64,000 bases of DNA from an uncultured Bacteroidales bacterium (GCA_902768435.1 CACXLJ010000027.1:1-64000); one strand, 5' to 3'; positions 16,367 to 25,231 are shown, counted from the first letter of the stretch. Translations and numbers: made by a program. Notes: generated by a model not told the origin, from the sequence alone.

Positions 16367-17457
16367 AGTTCACAAGTGTTTAAAATTTTGGAGTTGCCAT
16401 TGAAATCGCAAATTTCAGCGGCAAGATTGTTCAGGTTATGGAATCTGCTGTAGTCGGTATCGGCAGGTACCCCATTCACCGAGGGCATCGATTCGAGCCC
16501 CCACGGTGCAAGAATAAGCAGGCAGCCGTTGGCGCATGCCTCAAATCTCATCCGTTCAGGTTTCCAATAACCGTTAATCGGCTCTTTCTGGATGTGGATA
16601 AGAGGATAACCATTCTTGAGGCATTCGTTTTTCTCGACCCATTGCTGCCGCTGGCGAGCAAAGTCGTCGGTGCTCTCGTAGGCCGCACCGCTCACGGGAT
16701 GCAAACGGTGGCATTGCACTTGCACCTTGCGTGCCCACCGCAGCAAGAACAGGTTGCCAAAGGTGCCATAGTCGCGTTCTCCAATCTGGACATGAAGGCT
16801 GCGCTGCATCATTTGGGGCAACAAGCGGCGTAAAATGGCACGACGAGGGTTATCGTGAACATAGGCAATCATCGCCTCGCGGTGTCGCTGATCGATGCAC
16901 ACAGTATCGTCGTAATTATCGTCAAATAGCGGTTGCTGCTTCTTGTGCACCAGGGTGTAGTATTCCTGTCGCTGTCGCTTCGACATGGCGCGAATGAGCG
17001 AGCCTTCGCTGGCGTGGCGGGCGGCTTTTTCTCGCAGCCATTCCGGGGCTTGGGGACCGTAGCAATCGGCCGATATCGGACGATTGCAAGAATTGCCTAA
17101 CCCCATTTGCTGTTGCCAGCAGCTGGTGCATGCTGCTTTAAAGGCCTGCATGATATCGCCCAGGCTCCATTGCATGGGCTCCAGCACTTCAATCACACCA
17201 TGGAAATGGTCGGGCATGCACACACATGCCAGCACGGCTACACGGTTGCCATGAGCCTTCTGTTTCTCGGGTATGCTATCCCATGCCTCTTTCACCGCTT
17301 TGCCCAGTGGCGAAAGCGCGACCTCAGGATGCTTGACATCATTGCCCAAACGCCCAAGCAACGGTGACCTGTGGCTCACCACCAAAGTGATGAGATAAGT
17401 TCCTGCGCCGTAGTAGTTGTGGCCTGGGTTGCGTGGGCGATACGATGTCGTTATCAT
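16363..17457 (-). CDS. REP-associated tyrosine transposase-like protein (Y1/HUH, RayT-type) in the hsd operon
   Basis: This 364-residue protein has the Y1 transposase (IS200-like) pattern. The HUH motif MPDHFHGVIEV (His84, His86) is present. Downstream, AYVHDNPRRA (Tyr199) matches the Y-x-x-NP motif holding the catalytic tyrosine. RayT enzymes nick single-stranded REP hairpins. The C-terminal 130 residues are an extension beyond the usual 150-230 residue core. It lies between hsdM (9 bp upstream) and hsdS (4 bp overlap), so it is co-expressed with the restriction system. All key residues are intact. A domesticated role is possible. Two REP-like hairpin units lie about 1.7 and 2.2 kb away at 19103 and 19672. 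Confidence 0.82.
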   Translation of the reverse strand: MITTSYRPRNPGHNYYGAGTYLITLVVSHRSPLLGRLGNDVKHPEVALSPLGKAVKEAWDSIPEKQKAHGNRVAVLACVCMPDHFHGVIEVLEPMQWSLGDIMQAFKAACTSCWQQQMGLGNSCNRPISADCYGPQAPEWLREKAARHASEGSLIRAMSKRQRQEYYTLVHKKQQPLFDDNYDDTVCIDQRHREAMIAYVHDNPRRAILRRLLPQMMQRSLHVQIGERDYGTFGNLFLLRWARKVQVQCHRLHPVSGAAYESTDDFARQRQQWVEKNECLKNGYPLIHIQKEPINGYWKPERMRFEACANGCLLILAPWGLESMPSVNGVPADTDYSRFHNLNNLAAEICDFNGNSKILNTCEL

Positions 17458-17466
17458 GATTTCAGT

Positions 17467-18909
17467 CTATAGCTTTTTTAGCGTTTCCAGTATTTCTTGG
17501 GCCTTGCCGTTAAGTCTCACAAGGGTGTCGAGAATCTCTTGTGGGGTGCGGTTGTCCACTTCCTCTACCTTGTTGGGGTTTTTCACCGAGAGGTCGCAGT
17601 CGTCGCCCAGGGTGCTGGTATCGAGCGTCCACGAGTTCTCGCTGTCGGGTTTGCTCTTTTGCAGTTCCACAAACTCGGCAAGGTCGTCTTCGTTAAGCGC
17701 GTTGGTCTTGCCCAGGTTGCGGCCAGGGTTCAACTGGTAATACCAAATTTTGTCGGTTTTGGTGCCCTTGTCAAAGAACAGCACCACCGTTTTCACACCA
17801 GCCCCCTGAAACACGCCGCTGGGCAGGTCCAGAATGGTGTGCAGGTTGCATTGCTCCAACAGCATGCGCCGCAAGGCAGCGGCATCGCCATTGCTCAGGA
17901 AGGTGTTCTTAATCACGATACCGGCACGGCCACCCACCTTGAGCATCTTGATGAAGTGCTGCATAAACATGTAGGCGGTTTCGCTGGTGTTGATGTCGAA
18001 GTTCTGTTTCACCTCGCCACGCTCTGAGCCGCCAAAAGGCGGATTGGCAAGAATCACATGCTTGCGGTCACGCTCCTGAACATTGGCAAGGTTCTCGGCA
18101 AGTGTGTTGCCCCTAATGATGTTAGGCGCTTGAAGTCCGTGAAAAATGAGGTTCATCGTAGCAATGATATAGGGCAGCGGCTTCTTTTCCTTGCCATAGA
18201 AGGTTTCTTCTTGCAGTTTCTTGGCATCGGCAGTGCTCTTGATGCGCTCTTGCATGTAGGTGAATGCCTCGCACAAGAATCCGGCCGAACCGCAAGCAGG
18301 GTCATAGACCGTTTCGCCAATTTTGGGGTCAACCACCTTCACAATGGTGCGTATGAGCGGCCGGGGTGTGTAGTACTCGCCGCCGTTACGGCCAGCATTG
18401 CCCATCTTGGCAATCTTCGACTCATAGAGCACCGTCATTTCGTGCTTATCCTCGGCACTCTGGAAGTGCAGCTGGTCTATGAGGTTAATCACTTCGCGCA
18501 GATTGTAACCCGAGGTAATCTTGTTGCGCAGCTCCGAGAAAATCTCGCCTATCTTGTATTCCAGCGTCTTGGCACTTGTGGCCGTGTCCTTGAATTGTGC
18601 TAAGGTGGGAAACAGTTTTCCCTCAACAAACGAAGCCAAGTCGGGGCCCGTCATGGCGTTCACCGTGTCGAGCGTGCCGTCTGGCTTTTTCGGTGCTGCC
18701 CACTGGCTCCAGCGCATATAGCCCGAGAGAATCGGTTTGTGGGTTTTGCCTGTCAGCAAGGCCTTGTCTTCACGCTCCTTGTCAAGGTCGTCAAGATACT
18801 TGAGAAATAAGAGCCATGAGGTTTGTTCTATGTAATCTAATTCGGTGGAGCATCCCGCCTCATTGCGCAAGATGTTGTCGATGGCATTGAATGTGGCTTC
18901 GTATTGCAT
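17467..18909 (-). CDS. hsdM: type I restriction-modification DNA methyltransferase subunit
   Basis: This 480-residue N6-adenine methylase has an N-terminal helical HsdM domain (about 5-140). Motif I (SAM binding) is DPACGSAGFL (203-212), and the catalytic motif IV is NPPF (289-292). The C-terminal tail is helical. It methylates the host recognition sequence together with HsdS. It is the first gene of the operon on the minus strand. The ATG at 18909 is used, with a TAAATTTG -7 box 50 bp upstream. Confidence 0.93.
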   Translation of the reverse strand: MQYEATFNAIDNILRNEAGCSTELDYIEQTSWLLFLKYLDDLDKEREDKALLTGKTHKPILSGYMRWSQWAAPKKPDGTLDTVNAMTGPDLASFVEGKLFPTLAQFKDTATSAKTLEYKIGEIFSELRNKITSGYNLREVINLIDQLHFQSAEDKHEMTVLYESKIAKMGNAGRNGGEYYTPRPLIRTIVKVVDPKIGETVYDPACGSAGFLCEAFTYMQERIKSTADAKKLQEETFYGKEKKPLPYIIATMNLIFHGLQAPNIIRGNTLAENLANVQERDRKHVILANPPFGGSERGEVKQNFDINTSETAYMFMQHFIKMLKVGGRAGIVIKNTFLSNGDAAALRRMLLEQCNLHTILDLPSGVFQGAGVKTVVLFFDKGTKTDKIWYYQLNPGRNLGKTNALNEDDLAEFVELQKSKPDSENSWTLDTSTLGDDCDLSVKNPNKVEEVDNRTPQEILDTLVRLNGKAQEILETLKKL

Positions 18910-18958
18910 GATAATTTCGGTCCTGTTAAGGTAGTTCTTTACTGTTGCAGTTAACTTG

Positions 18959-18966
18959 CAAATTTA
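18959..18966 (-). promoter_or_regulatory. -7 box of the hsd operon
   Basis: TAAATTTG on the minus strand matches the consensus. The -33 position has only T-rich sequence. Confidence 0.5.
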
Positions 18967-19107
18967 CAAAATTCTATTTTAAAACATCCCTTTTCCCCTC
19001 CTTTTTCTTTCTCTCCCCTCAAAAATCTTCTGTTTTTCTGTCCTTCTGCCTTTTTTCTCCTTCTGTTTTTCTGTCCTTCTGTCCTTCTGTCTAAATAATT
19101 ATCCGCG
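18967..19107. repeat. polypyrimidine tract with 22-bp direct repeats
   Basis: This is a strongly pyrimidine-biased strand (TTCTGTTTTTCTGTCCTTCT type). A 22-bp unit occurs at 19027-19048 and again at 19060-19081, a 33-bp period. Read on the other strand it would give a Lys/Arg/Glu-rich repeat peptide, but there is no start signal or gene context, so I treat it as non-coding. It opens a 1.2-kb gene-free region (18910-20125). Confidence 0.7.
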
Positions 19108-19153
19108 CGCTTCACCGCGCGGCTTTGTGTGCCAGCCCCTTTGTGCGAGAACT
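19103..19153 (+). repeat. REP-like unit, copy 1
   Basis: A perfect hairpin CCGCGCG-CTTCAC-CGCGCGG (19103-19122) is followed by a 31-nt tail. The tail recurs after a different hairpin at 19686-19716 with only two mismatches. A palindrome plus a conserved flank is the form of a REP element, the substrate class of RayT proteins; one is encoded in the adjacent hsd operon. Confidence 0.6.
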
Positions 19154-19384
19154 TCAGCGTCATTGTGTGTTTTCACCATCGCGTTACCCATAGTTTTCCA
19201 CTATCTTCGCCCCCGCATACGAACATTAATTATTTCCCCCCATGTCAAACCCCACTATATCCATTCCCCGTTCTCAAAAAAGATGTCCGATCTCGACCAT
19301 CTTTACTCCTGAAAAGATGCGTACCGCCTTCGTGTCGACATCCATTCAATTCACGATTCATTTGTGGAAATTCGTGGAGGGCCA

Positions 19385-19445
19385 TCATACCACCTTCGTC
19401 ACCCCTATCATACCACTTTCGTCACCGTTTTCATACCACCTTCGT
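19385..19445. repeat. 23-bp tandem repeat, three copies
   Basis: TCATACCACCTTCGTCACC occurs at 19385-19403, with one change at 19408-19426, and truncated at 19431-19445, spaced by exactly 23 bp. No gene or hairpin is associated. Confidence 0.7.
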
Positions 19446-19490
19446 TCTGCCAAAATTTTCCAACCACCTATCAATCAACTAATTCCAAAA

Positions 19491-19607
19491 TTTCCCAGCT
19501 TTCCCAGCTTTCCCAGCTTTCCCAGAATTCCCGCCTTTCCCAGCTTTCCACGATTTCCACGATTTCCACGATTTCCACGAATTCCAGCCTTTCCCTGCTT
19601 TCCCCGC
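19491..19607. repeat. 9-bp tandem repeat array, 13 units
   Basis: Thirteen consecutive nonamers of the form TTTCCCAGC or TTTCCACGA keep perfect 9-bp phase across 117 bp, followed by two 18-bp units CATCCCATCCATCC(CCGC/GTTC). The open frames through the array are simple Phe-Pro-Ser or Lys-Ala-Gly repeats with no initiation context, so I regard it as non-coding. A related 9-bp array lies at 32205-32261. Confidence 0.8.
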
Positions 19608-19671
19608 CATCCCATCCATCCCCGCCATCCCATCCATCCGTTCAATCAGATTAATCCGTAGTTTTATATTT

Positions 19672-19716
19672 CCGGCGTCAGCCGGCTTCGCGTGCCAGCC
19701 CCTTTGTGCGAGAACT
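19672..19716 (+). repeat. REP-like unit, copy 2
   Basis: Hairpin CCGGC-GTCA-GCCGG (19672-19685) is followed by the same 31-nt tail as copy 1. The exact shared core is 25 bp at 19692-19716 (copy 1 at 19129-19153). Hairpin sequence differs while the flank is conserved. Confidence 0.6.
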
Positions 19717-19904
19717 GTGTTGTGGTTGCCTACCAAGTCAATAGTCATCAATCTAATAAATTGTCAATTAATTGTTCTCAATTGTCTGATTATAAAGAAC
19801 GACTCCTCAACTCCGTAGCATCTACCCTGATAAATGCACACTGAATACACAGATTTTCACTGAATTATTCATTACGCGAGGTCCATGTGCTCTTCTGTCA
19901 GTGC

Positions 19905-19931
19905 ATTCTGTGTATTCTGTGTATTCTGTGT
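19905..19931. repeat. 9-bp tandem repeat, three units
   Basis: ATTCTGTGT is repeated three times in direct phase upstream of the outer-membrane barrel gene. The rest of 19717-20054 shows no gene. Confidence 0.7.
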
Positions 19932-20054
19932 GTAATAAAGCGCAGCAACATTCCAAAGTCAAAGTCATCCATTGTCTGACTAAAAACAACCAGAGTCGTT
20001 TTGTCGCAAAAGTGGGGCGGTTTGTCGGTAAAAAAGGCTCAAAAGTCTATCTGA

Positions 20055-20086
20055 TTTGTGGGTACAGAAGTAAAGCATTAATTTTG
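20055..20086 (+). promoter_or_regulatory. consensus promoter of the outer-membrane barrel gene
   Basis: TTTG (20055-20058), 20 nt and TAATTTTG (20079-20086) match the consensus exactly; the ATG is at 20126. Confidence 0.75.
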
Positions 20087-20125
20087 TTGCGTGAAATTAT
20101 ATGTACTGCAAAAAACACATTAATT

Positions 20126-23122
20126 ATGAAAAATATATATAGGCAAATGTTGCTCGTCGTCGCGCTGCTCGTGAGCATGGCGGGCAATGCCGCAAGCAAC
20201 ATCAACGGTATGCTCGTGGATGCTACCGACACGATGCCGCTCATTCAGGCTACCGTGAAACTGCTCAAGACCGACAAGGACAGCACCCTGGTGAAGGGCG
20301 TGGTGACCGACGACAACGGCGTGTTCAACATCAAGAAGGTGCAGCCCGGGCATTATTACCTGAAGTTCAGTTACATAGGCTATAACGACATGGTGAAACG
20401 CGTGAGCGTGGGCAACGATGGCCGCGATGTGAACATGGGCGTGATAGAGATGAGCAACAACACCATCCTGCTCAAGGAGGCCGTGGTGGTGGGCATCAAG
20501 ACTCCCATTACCGTGAAGGAAGACACTGTGGAGTTTAACGCCGACACCTACAAGACCCAGGCCAATGCCGTGGTCGAGGACCTGCTCAAGCGCCTGCCGG
20601 GTGTGGAAGTGGGCAGCGACGGCAAAATCACGGCCAATGGCAAGGAGGTGAAGAAGATACTCATCGACGGCAAGGAATTCTTTAACGACGACCCCACTGT
20701 GGCATCGAAAAACATTCCTGCCGACATGGTGAACAAACTGCAGGTGATTGACCGCAAGAGCGACCTGGCCCGCCTCACCGGCGTTGATGACGGCGAAGAC
20801 GAGACGGTGATCAACCTCACCGTGAAGAAGGGCATGAACAACGGCTGGTTTGGCACCGTGAACATGGGTTACGGCACCGACAAACGCTATGCCGGCAACT
20901 TCATCGCCAACTACTTCAACAATGGCAATCAGTTCACCTTTATGGGTGGCGGCAACAACACCAACAACCTGGGCTTTGGCGACGGCGGTCAAGGACGCTT
21001 CCAGCGCTTTGGCGGCGACCGCGGCATCACCGAGTCGCAATATGTGGGCTTGAACTTCAACGTGGGCACCCAGGACAGCGAGAAACTGCGCGTGGGCGGC
21101 GATGTGATGTACTCGCACAGCGACCGCGATACCCGCACCACCCGCGAGCGTCAGTACCTGTTTACCGACTCGTCGAGTTATGAGTTTGCCCGTTCGCTCT
21201 CGCGCGACAAGGGGCACAACATCAGGGGCGACTTCAAACTCAAGTGGCAGCCCGACTCGTTCAACACGCTCGACTTCAGTCCCGAGTTCTCGATAAACCT
21301 GAGCGACAGCTACAAGAACGACACCTCGAGCACCAGTGCCGGCGACCTGGCCCGCACGCTGGTGAACAGCAGTTTGAGCAACTATAACAACGACGGCAAG
21401 AGCTACGAGTTCCGTGGCCGTCTCATCTATAACCATAACTTCGCCAGTCATCGTGGGCGCAGTTTCAGCATCTTCGCACGCTACTCCTACAGCAAGGTGA
21501 ACGAGGACGGCAACACCTACACGCACAACCGCTACTTCCTGAAAGATGACCTTGACGAGACCATCGACCAGATCTACAACAACCACCGTCGCACCAACAG
21601 CATTGTGGGGCGCCTGTCGTGGACCGAGCCGCTGGGCGATGTGAAAAATGCGCGGTTCCTCACCTTTGCCTACCGTGGCGACTACCGATTTAGCCGTGCC
21701 GATAAACTGGTGTATGACATCAACCGCGCCACGACCAACGGCATCAGTGCCTCGGACATGAACTACACCATGTTCGACATGCTGCGTGACCAGAACTTCC
21801 GCGACTATATCAATGAGAACTATAGCAACTATGCGCTCACCGATGGCGCCGTGCTCTCGCAACTGCTTGAGTATGACCTGGGACCTGAGATGAACCGCAT
21901 CCTTAACGAGGATCAGAGCAACCAGTTCCGCAACACCTTCTTCAATCAGAGTTTCGAGATAGGCTTCCGCCAGGTGCGCAAGGCCTATAACCTGAACCTG
22001 GGCTTCTCGGTCAACTCGGCCATGTCGAAGAGTGAAGACCTGATTAACTCGGCACGCAACATCCCGTCGCGCTGGGTGTGGACCGTGGCTCCCTTTGCCC
22101 GCTTCCGCTACAAGTTCTCGAACAGCCGCAACATGAACATCGACTACCGCATGCGCAGCAGCCAGCCCTCGCTCACGCAGTTGCAGCCGGTGGCCGACAT
22201 CTCTAACCCGCTGAATATTGTTGTGGGTAATCCCAGTCTGAAACCCACCTTCACGCACCGCTTCAACTTCCGCTACAGCGACTTCAACCAGGATTCGCAG
22301 CGCAGCATCATGGCGATGTTGGGAGGTTCGTTTGAGCAGCACAGCATCATTTCCAAGACCATTTTCGACCCCACCACTGGTGGTCGCACCACTACCTATG
22401 ACAATGTGAACGGCGTGTGGAACGCTATGGGCATGAATCTGTTGAGTTTCCCGTTCGGACGCTCCAAGACCTGGTACTACACGCAGCACACCTTCTTGCG
22501 CTACTCGCAGACCAAAGGTTTTAACAACGAGGAACTCAACACCAGTGGCTCGTTCATGATTGCCTACTCACCCGGTTTGGCATTCCGCAACGGTGTGTTC
22601 GACCTTGAAATCCGTCCGCGCTACAACTTCCAGACCACGCACAACACCGTGATGAAGGCCAGCAACCGCGATGTGCACACCTATGGCGCCATGTTCAACG
22701 GCACCTACAGCGCACCCTTCGGTCTGGTCATCAGCACCGACCTCACCTACAGCGCCACCTCGGGTTACGCCGCTGGCTACGACACCAAGCAGTGGCTGTG
22801 GAACGCCTCTATCGCCTATCAGTTCCTGAAAGGCAAGGCGGCCTCGATTCAGCTGAGTGTGTTCGACATCCTGCAAGACCGCAAGACGGTGAACCGCAAT
22901 GTGACCGCCAACTACATAGAAGATGTGGCCTACAACTCGCTCACCCGCTATGGCATGCTGACCTTCACCTATCGCTTCTCGACCTTCAAGAAGGGCGAGG
23001 AACCCAAGAACCGCAACGACGAGTGGGGGCCTGGCGGCTTTGGTGGTGGCCGTCCCGGCGGTGGCCGTCCTGGCGGTGGCCGTCCTGGCGGAGGCCGTCC
23101 CCCCTTCGGTGGCCCAAGATAA
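20126..23122 (+). CDS. TonB-dependent receptor-like outer membrane beta-barrel protein
   Basis: This 998-residue protein has a signal peptide (about 1-22). A carboxypeptidase-regulatory-like beta-sandwich follows (about 25-110, INGMLVDATDTMPLIQATVKLL). A plug-like region comes next (DTVEFNADTYKTQANAVVEDLLKRLPGVEV..). The rest is a large barrel of the OMP_b-brl_3 type. It ends in GRPGGG repeats encoded by a 15-bp tandem repeat (about 23041-23100). No SusD gene follows, so it is not a standard SusCD pair; the substrate is unknown. The start is the ATG at 20126, because it opens the signal peptide and lies below a consensus promoter. A strong terminator follows at 23146. Confidence 0.85.
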   Translation: MKNIYRQMLLVVALLVSMAGNAASNINGMLVDATDTMPLIQATVKLLKTDKDSTLVKGVVTDDNGVFNIKKVQPGHYYLKFSYIGYNDMVKRVSVGNDGRDVNMGVIEMSNNTILLKEAVVVGIKTPITVKEDTVEFNADTYKTQANAVVEDLLKRLPGVEVGSDGKITANGKEVKKILIDGKEFFNDDPTVASKNIPADMVNKLQVIDRKSDLARLTGVDDGEDETVINLTVKKGMNNGWFGTVNMGYGTDKRYAGNFIANYFNNGNQFTFMGGGNNTNNLGFGDGGQGRFQRFGGDRGITESQYVGLNFNVGTQDSEKLRVGGDVMYSHSDRDTRTTRERQYLFTDSSSYEFARSLSRDKGHNIRGDFKLKWQPDSFNTLDFSPEFSINLSDSYKNDTSSTSAGDLARTLVNSSLSNYNNDGKSYEFRGRLIYNHNFASHRGRSFSIFARYSYSKVNEDGNTYTHNRYFLKDDLDETIDQIYNNHRRTNSIVGRLSWTEPLGDVKNARFLTFAYRGDYRFSRADKLVYDINRATTNGISASDMNYTMFDMLRDQNFRDYINENYSNYALTDGAVLSQLLEYDLGPEMNRILNEDQSNQFRNTFFNQSFEIGFRQVRKAYNLNLGFSVNSAMSKSEDLINSARNIPSRWVWTVAPFARFRYKFSNSRNMNIDYRMRSSQPSLTQLQPVADISNPLNIVVGNPSLKPTFTHRFNFRYSDFNQDSQRSIMAMLGGSFEQHSIISKTIFDPTTGGRTTTYDNVNGVWNAMGMNLLSFPFGRSKTWYYTQHTFLRYSQTKGFNNEELNTSGSFMIAYSPGLAFRNGVFDLEIRPRYNFQTTHNTVMKASNRDVHTYGAMFNGTYSAPFGLVISTDLTYSATSGYAAGYDTKQWLWNASIAYQFLKGKAASIQLSVFDILQDRKTVNRNVTANYIEDVAYNSLTRYGMLTFTYRFSTFKKGEEPKNRNDEWGPGGFGGGRPGGGRPGGGRPGGGRPPFGGPR

Positions 23123-23145
23123 ATACGAATCTATAAAAACAAAAG

Positions 23146-23182
23146 AAATCCCTCTGATTGCATAGACGCATCAGAGGGATTT
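23146..23182. terminator. bidirectional terminator between the barrel gene and dnaX
   Basis: A 13-bp perfect stem, AAATCCCTCTGAT (23146-23158) with ATCAGAGGGATTT (23170-23182), has T-rich sequence after it on both strands. It serves the two converging genes. Confidence 0.88.
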
Positions 23183-23216
23183 GTTTTAGGTGGAACAGTG
23201 TGTGCAAAAGCTGTTG

Positions 23217-25043
23217 TCAGGTGAGAGTTAACTTGAAGTCTTCCAAGAAATCGTTGAACTCGGGACGACGCGTCTTGATGTCCTCGATGAGTTCGCGTTC
23301 GGTCAAGATTTTAGGGGCGGGCATCGATTCATCGAGTTTGATGTCGATGGTGATGGCGTCGTTAGCAAGTTTATTGCGCAGGAAATCGAGAATGTGGGGC
23401 AGCGCATTGTTTATGAAGTTGACCTGGCCTATATTCTGCACAGTGATTTCGAGTTGCGTGTCGGTGAGCCTGTTGGGCTTGGAGGTGCGCATGGTGTTAA
23501 TGACCAGATGCTCATGCGGGTGCTGGTCGATGTAGGCTTGCCATGCGTCGAGCAACTGCTCGTTGGTGAAACTCTGATTGTTGGCGTGTGTCTCGGCTTT
23601 GTTGCCTGCTGCTGGCGCCGAGGGGTTGTCGGCATCCATATGGACATTGACCATTACCCTTGGGGCGTGGTTGGCGCTCCTGCATGTGGGCTGAGCAGTT
23701 TGTTTTGGCATGAATGCCTCGGCAGGGTGGGGCGGCTGCTCATCGGGTTGCGCATGCGAGGGCTGTGCCGGTGCTGCAGGCTGTGCGGGAGCGGCTGCTT
23801 GCACGGGTGCTGCTGGTTGCGGTTTGGGTTGAGCAGCAGGTTTCACTTCGGGAGCCTTGCTGGCGGGTGCCGTTGTTGCCGGCTGGCTTGTGGCAGCGGG
23901 TTGAATCTTCTTGACGGCAGGTGCACTGGCAGCGGGTTGTGCGGGCGCTGCAATGAGCTGCACAATCTTGATGAGGGTGAGTTCAACGAGAAACTGCTTG
24001 TTAGAGGCGTCGCGGTAGTTGAGGTCGCAGGTGTTGCACAGGTCCATAGCCTTGTAGTAGAACTGCGGCGTGAACTTGGCAGCCTGCAGCACATAGCGCT
24101 GTGCCACATCGTCGTTCATTTCGAGCAGCGAAGCGGTGCGAGGCGAACTCGCCATCATGAGGTCGCGCAGGTGCTGTGCAAGTCCGTTGATGAAGAACTG
24201 GGCATCGAAACCGTGGTCACGAATCTCCTTGAAGATGAGCAGTGTGCTGGGCACATCGCCCGCCAGGAATGCCTCGTCGAGGCGGAAGTAGTAGTCGTGA
24301 TCAAGCACATTGAGGTTCTCGATGGTGCTCTGGTAGGTGATATTACCCTCGCTCGAGGCCGACACCTGGTCGAATATCGAGAGCGCGTCGCGCATGGCGC
24401 CGTCGGCCTTCTGTGCTATGACATTGAGTGCGGCACTCTCGGCCTTGACGCCGCGGTCGTTGGCAACATACTGCAACTGTGCCACAATGTCGGGCACCGT
24501 GATGCGTGCGAAATCGTAGATTTGGCATCGCGACAGAATGGTGGGAATGATCTTTTGCTTCTCGGTAGTGGCGAGAATGAAGATGGCATACTCGGGCGGT
24601 TCCTCGAGTGTCTTGAGAAAGGCGTTGAATGCCTGCGACGAGAGCATGTGCACCTCGTCGATGATGAACACGCGGTAACGGCCCACCTGTGGCGGGATGC
24701 GCACCTGGTCGGTGATGCCGCGGATGTCGTCGACCGAGTTGTTGCTGGCGGCGTCGAGTTCCACGATGTTATAGCTGCGCTGCTCGTTGAAAGCAATGCA
24801 CGACTCGCACTGGTTGCACGGCTCGCCATCGGCGCCCATGTGCTCGCAGTTGATGGCTTTGGCGAAAATGCGGGCACAGGTGGTCTTGCCCACGCCTCGC
24901 GGACCGCAGAAGAGGTAGGCGTGTGCCAGTTTGCCGCTTGCAATGGCGGTCTTGAGCGTGTGGGTAAGCGCATTCTGGCCAATGACCGTGGCAAAGGTCG
25001 AAGGCCGATACTTGCGCGCCGAAACAATATAGTTCTCTTTCAT
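23217..25043 (-). CDS. dnaX: DNA polymerase III subunit gamma/tau
   Basis: This 608-residue clamp-loader ATPase has Walker A GPRGVGKT (47-54) and a zinc-binding Cys cluster (CEHMGADGEPCNQCESC). Walker B is IIDEVHML, and the sensor region includes LATTEKQKIIPTILSRC. Domain III is followed by a long Ala/Pro/Gln-rich linker (about 370-460) and a tau-like C-terminal domain. I start at the ATG at 25043, which opens the conserved MKENYIVSARKYRP. The -7 box TAACTTTG at 25049-25056 lies only 5 bp upstream, so the mRNA may have almost no leader. It is monocistronic. Confidence 0.95.
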   Translation of the reverse strand: MKENYIVSARKYRPSTFATVIGQNALTHTLKTAIASGKLAHAYLFCGPRGVGKTTCARIFAKAINCEHMGADGEPCNQCESCIAFNEQRSYNIVELDAASNNSVDDIRGITDQVRIPPQVGRYRVFIIDEVHMLSSQAFNAFLKTLEEPPEYAIFILATTEKQKIIPTILSRCQIYDFARITVPDIVAQLQYVANDRGVKAESAALNVIAQKADGAMRDALSIFDQVSASSEGNITYQSTIENLNVLDHDYYFRLDEAFLAGDVPSTLLIFKEIRDHGFDAQFFINGLAQHLRDLMMASSPRTASLLEMNDDVAQRYVLQAAKFTPQFYYKAMDLCNTCDLNYRDASNKQFLVELTLIKIVQLIAAPAQPAASAPAVKKIQPAATSQPATTAPASKAPEVKPAAQPKPQPAAPVQAAAPAQPAAPAQPSHAQPDEQPPHPAEAFMPKQTAQPTCRSANHAPRVMVNVHMDADNPSAPAAGNKAETHANNQSFTNEQLLDAWQAYIDQHPHEHLVINTMRTSKPNRLTDTQLEITVQNIGQVNFINNALPHILDFLRNKLANDAITIDIKLDESMPAPKILTERELIEDIKTRRPEFNDFLEDFKLTLT

Positions 25044-25048
25044 GTTTG

Positions 25049-25056
25049 CAAAGTTA
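25049..25056 (-). promoter_or_regulatory. -7 box of dnaX
   Basis: TAACTTTG on the minus strand is separated from the dnaX ATG by CAAAC only. No matching -33 TTTG is seen. Confidence 0.45.
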
Positions 25057-25102
25057 ATAAAAAAACGGTTAATTATCATCATCATTTGCCATATCTTGAT
25101 GC

Positions 25103-25136
25103 AAAAAAAGCGAACGCCGAGGCATTTGGCGTTCGC
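25103..25136 (-). terminator. terminator of frr
   Basis: GCGAACGCC (25110-25118) pairs with GGCGTTCGC (25128-25136). On the minus strand it is followed by T7 (25109-25103). A second hairpin (TTGAGTTCAAC / GTTGGACTCAA, about 25182-25206) lies in the frr 3' region. Confidence 0.85.
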
Positions 25137-25231
25137 TTCCTGTTAAGGTTGTTTCGACCCGAAAGGGGCCATTGGGGTTAGTTGAGTTCAACGATAGCCG
25201 TTGGACTCAATCTAAAATGCCCAGGCCGGGG

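Noticed and set aside
18951..19163. Small Lys/Arg-rich protein gene upstream of hsdM
   Set aside because: The frame exists because of the polypyrimidine repeat and lies over the hsdM promoter region; no start context or conservation is visible.
19242..19661. Open frame coding for a Phe-Pro-Ser-rich repeat protein
   Set aside because: The frame is only a readout of the 9-bp repeat array; both strands and several frames stay open, and there is no signal peptide, promoter or conserved start.
20120..22489. Long open frame on the minus strand (about 790 codons)
   Set aside because: It lies fully opposite the outer-membrane barrel gene, is rich in His/Val/Ala as antisense of a GC-rich gene, and matches nothing. 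It is a shadow frame.
20126..23122. SusC of a polysaccharide utilisation locus
   Set aside because: No SusD-like gene, glycoside hydrolase or sensor follows, so I kept the more general TonB-dependent/OMP barrel call.
23394..25181. Long plus-strand frame opposite dnaX
   Set aside because: Antisense shadow of a well-conserved dnaX; no domain or start signal.
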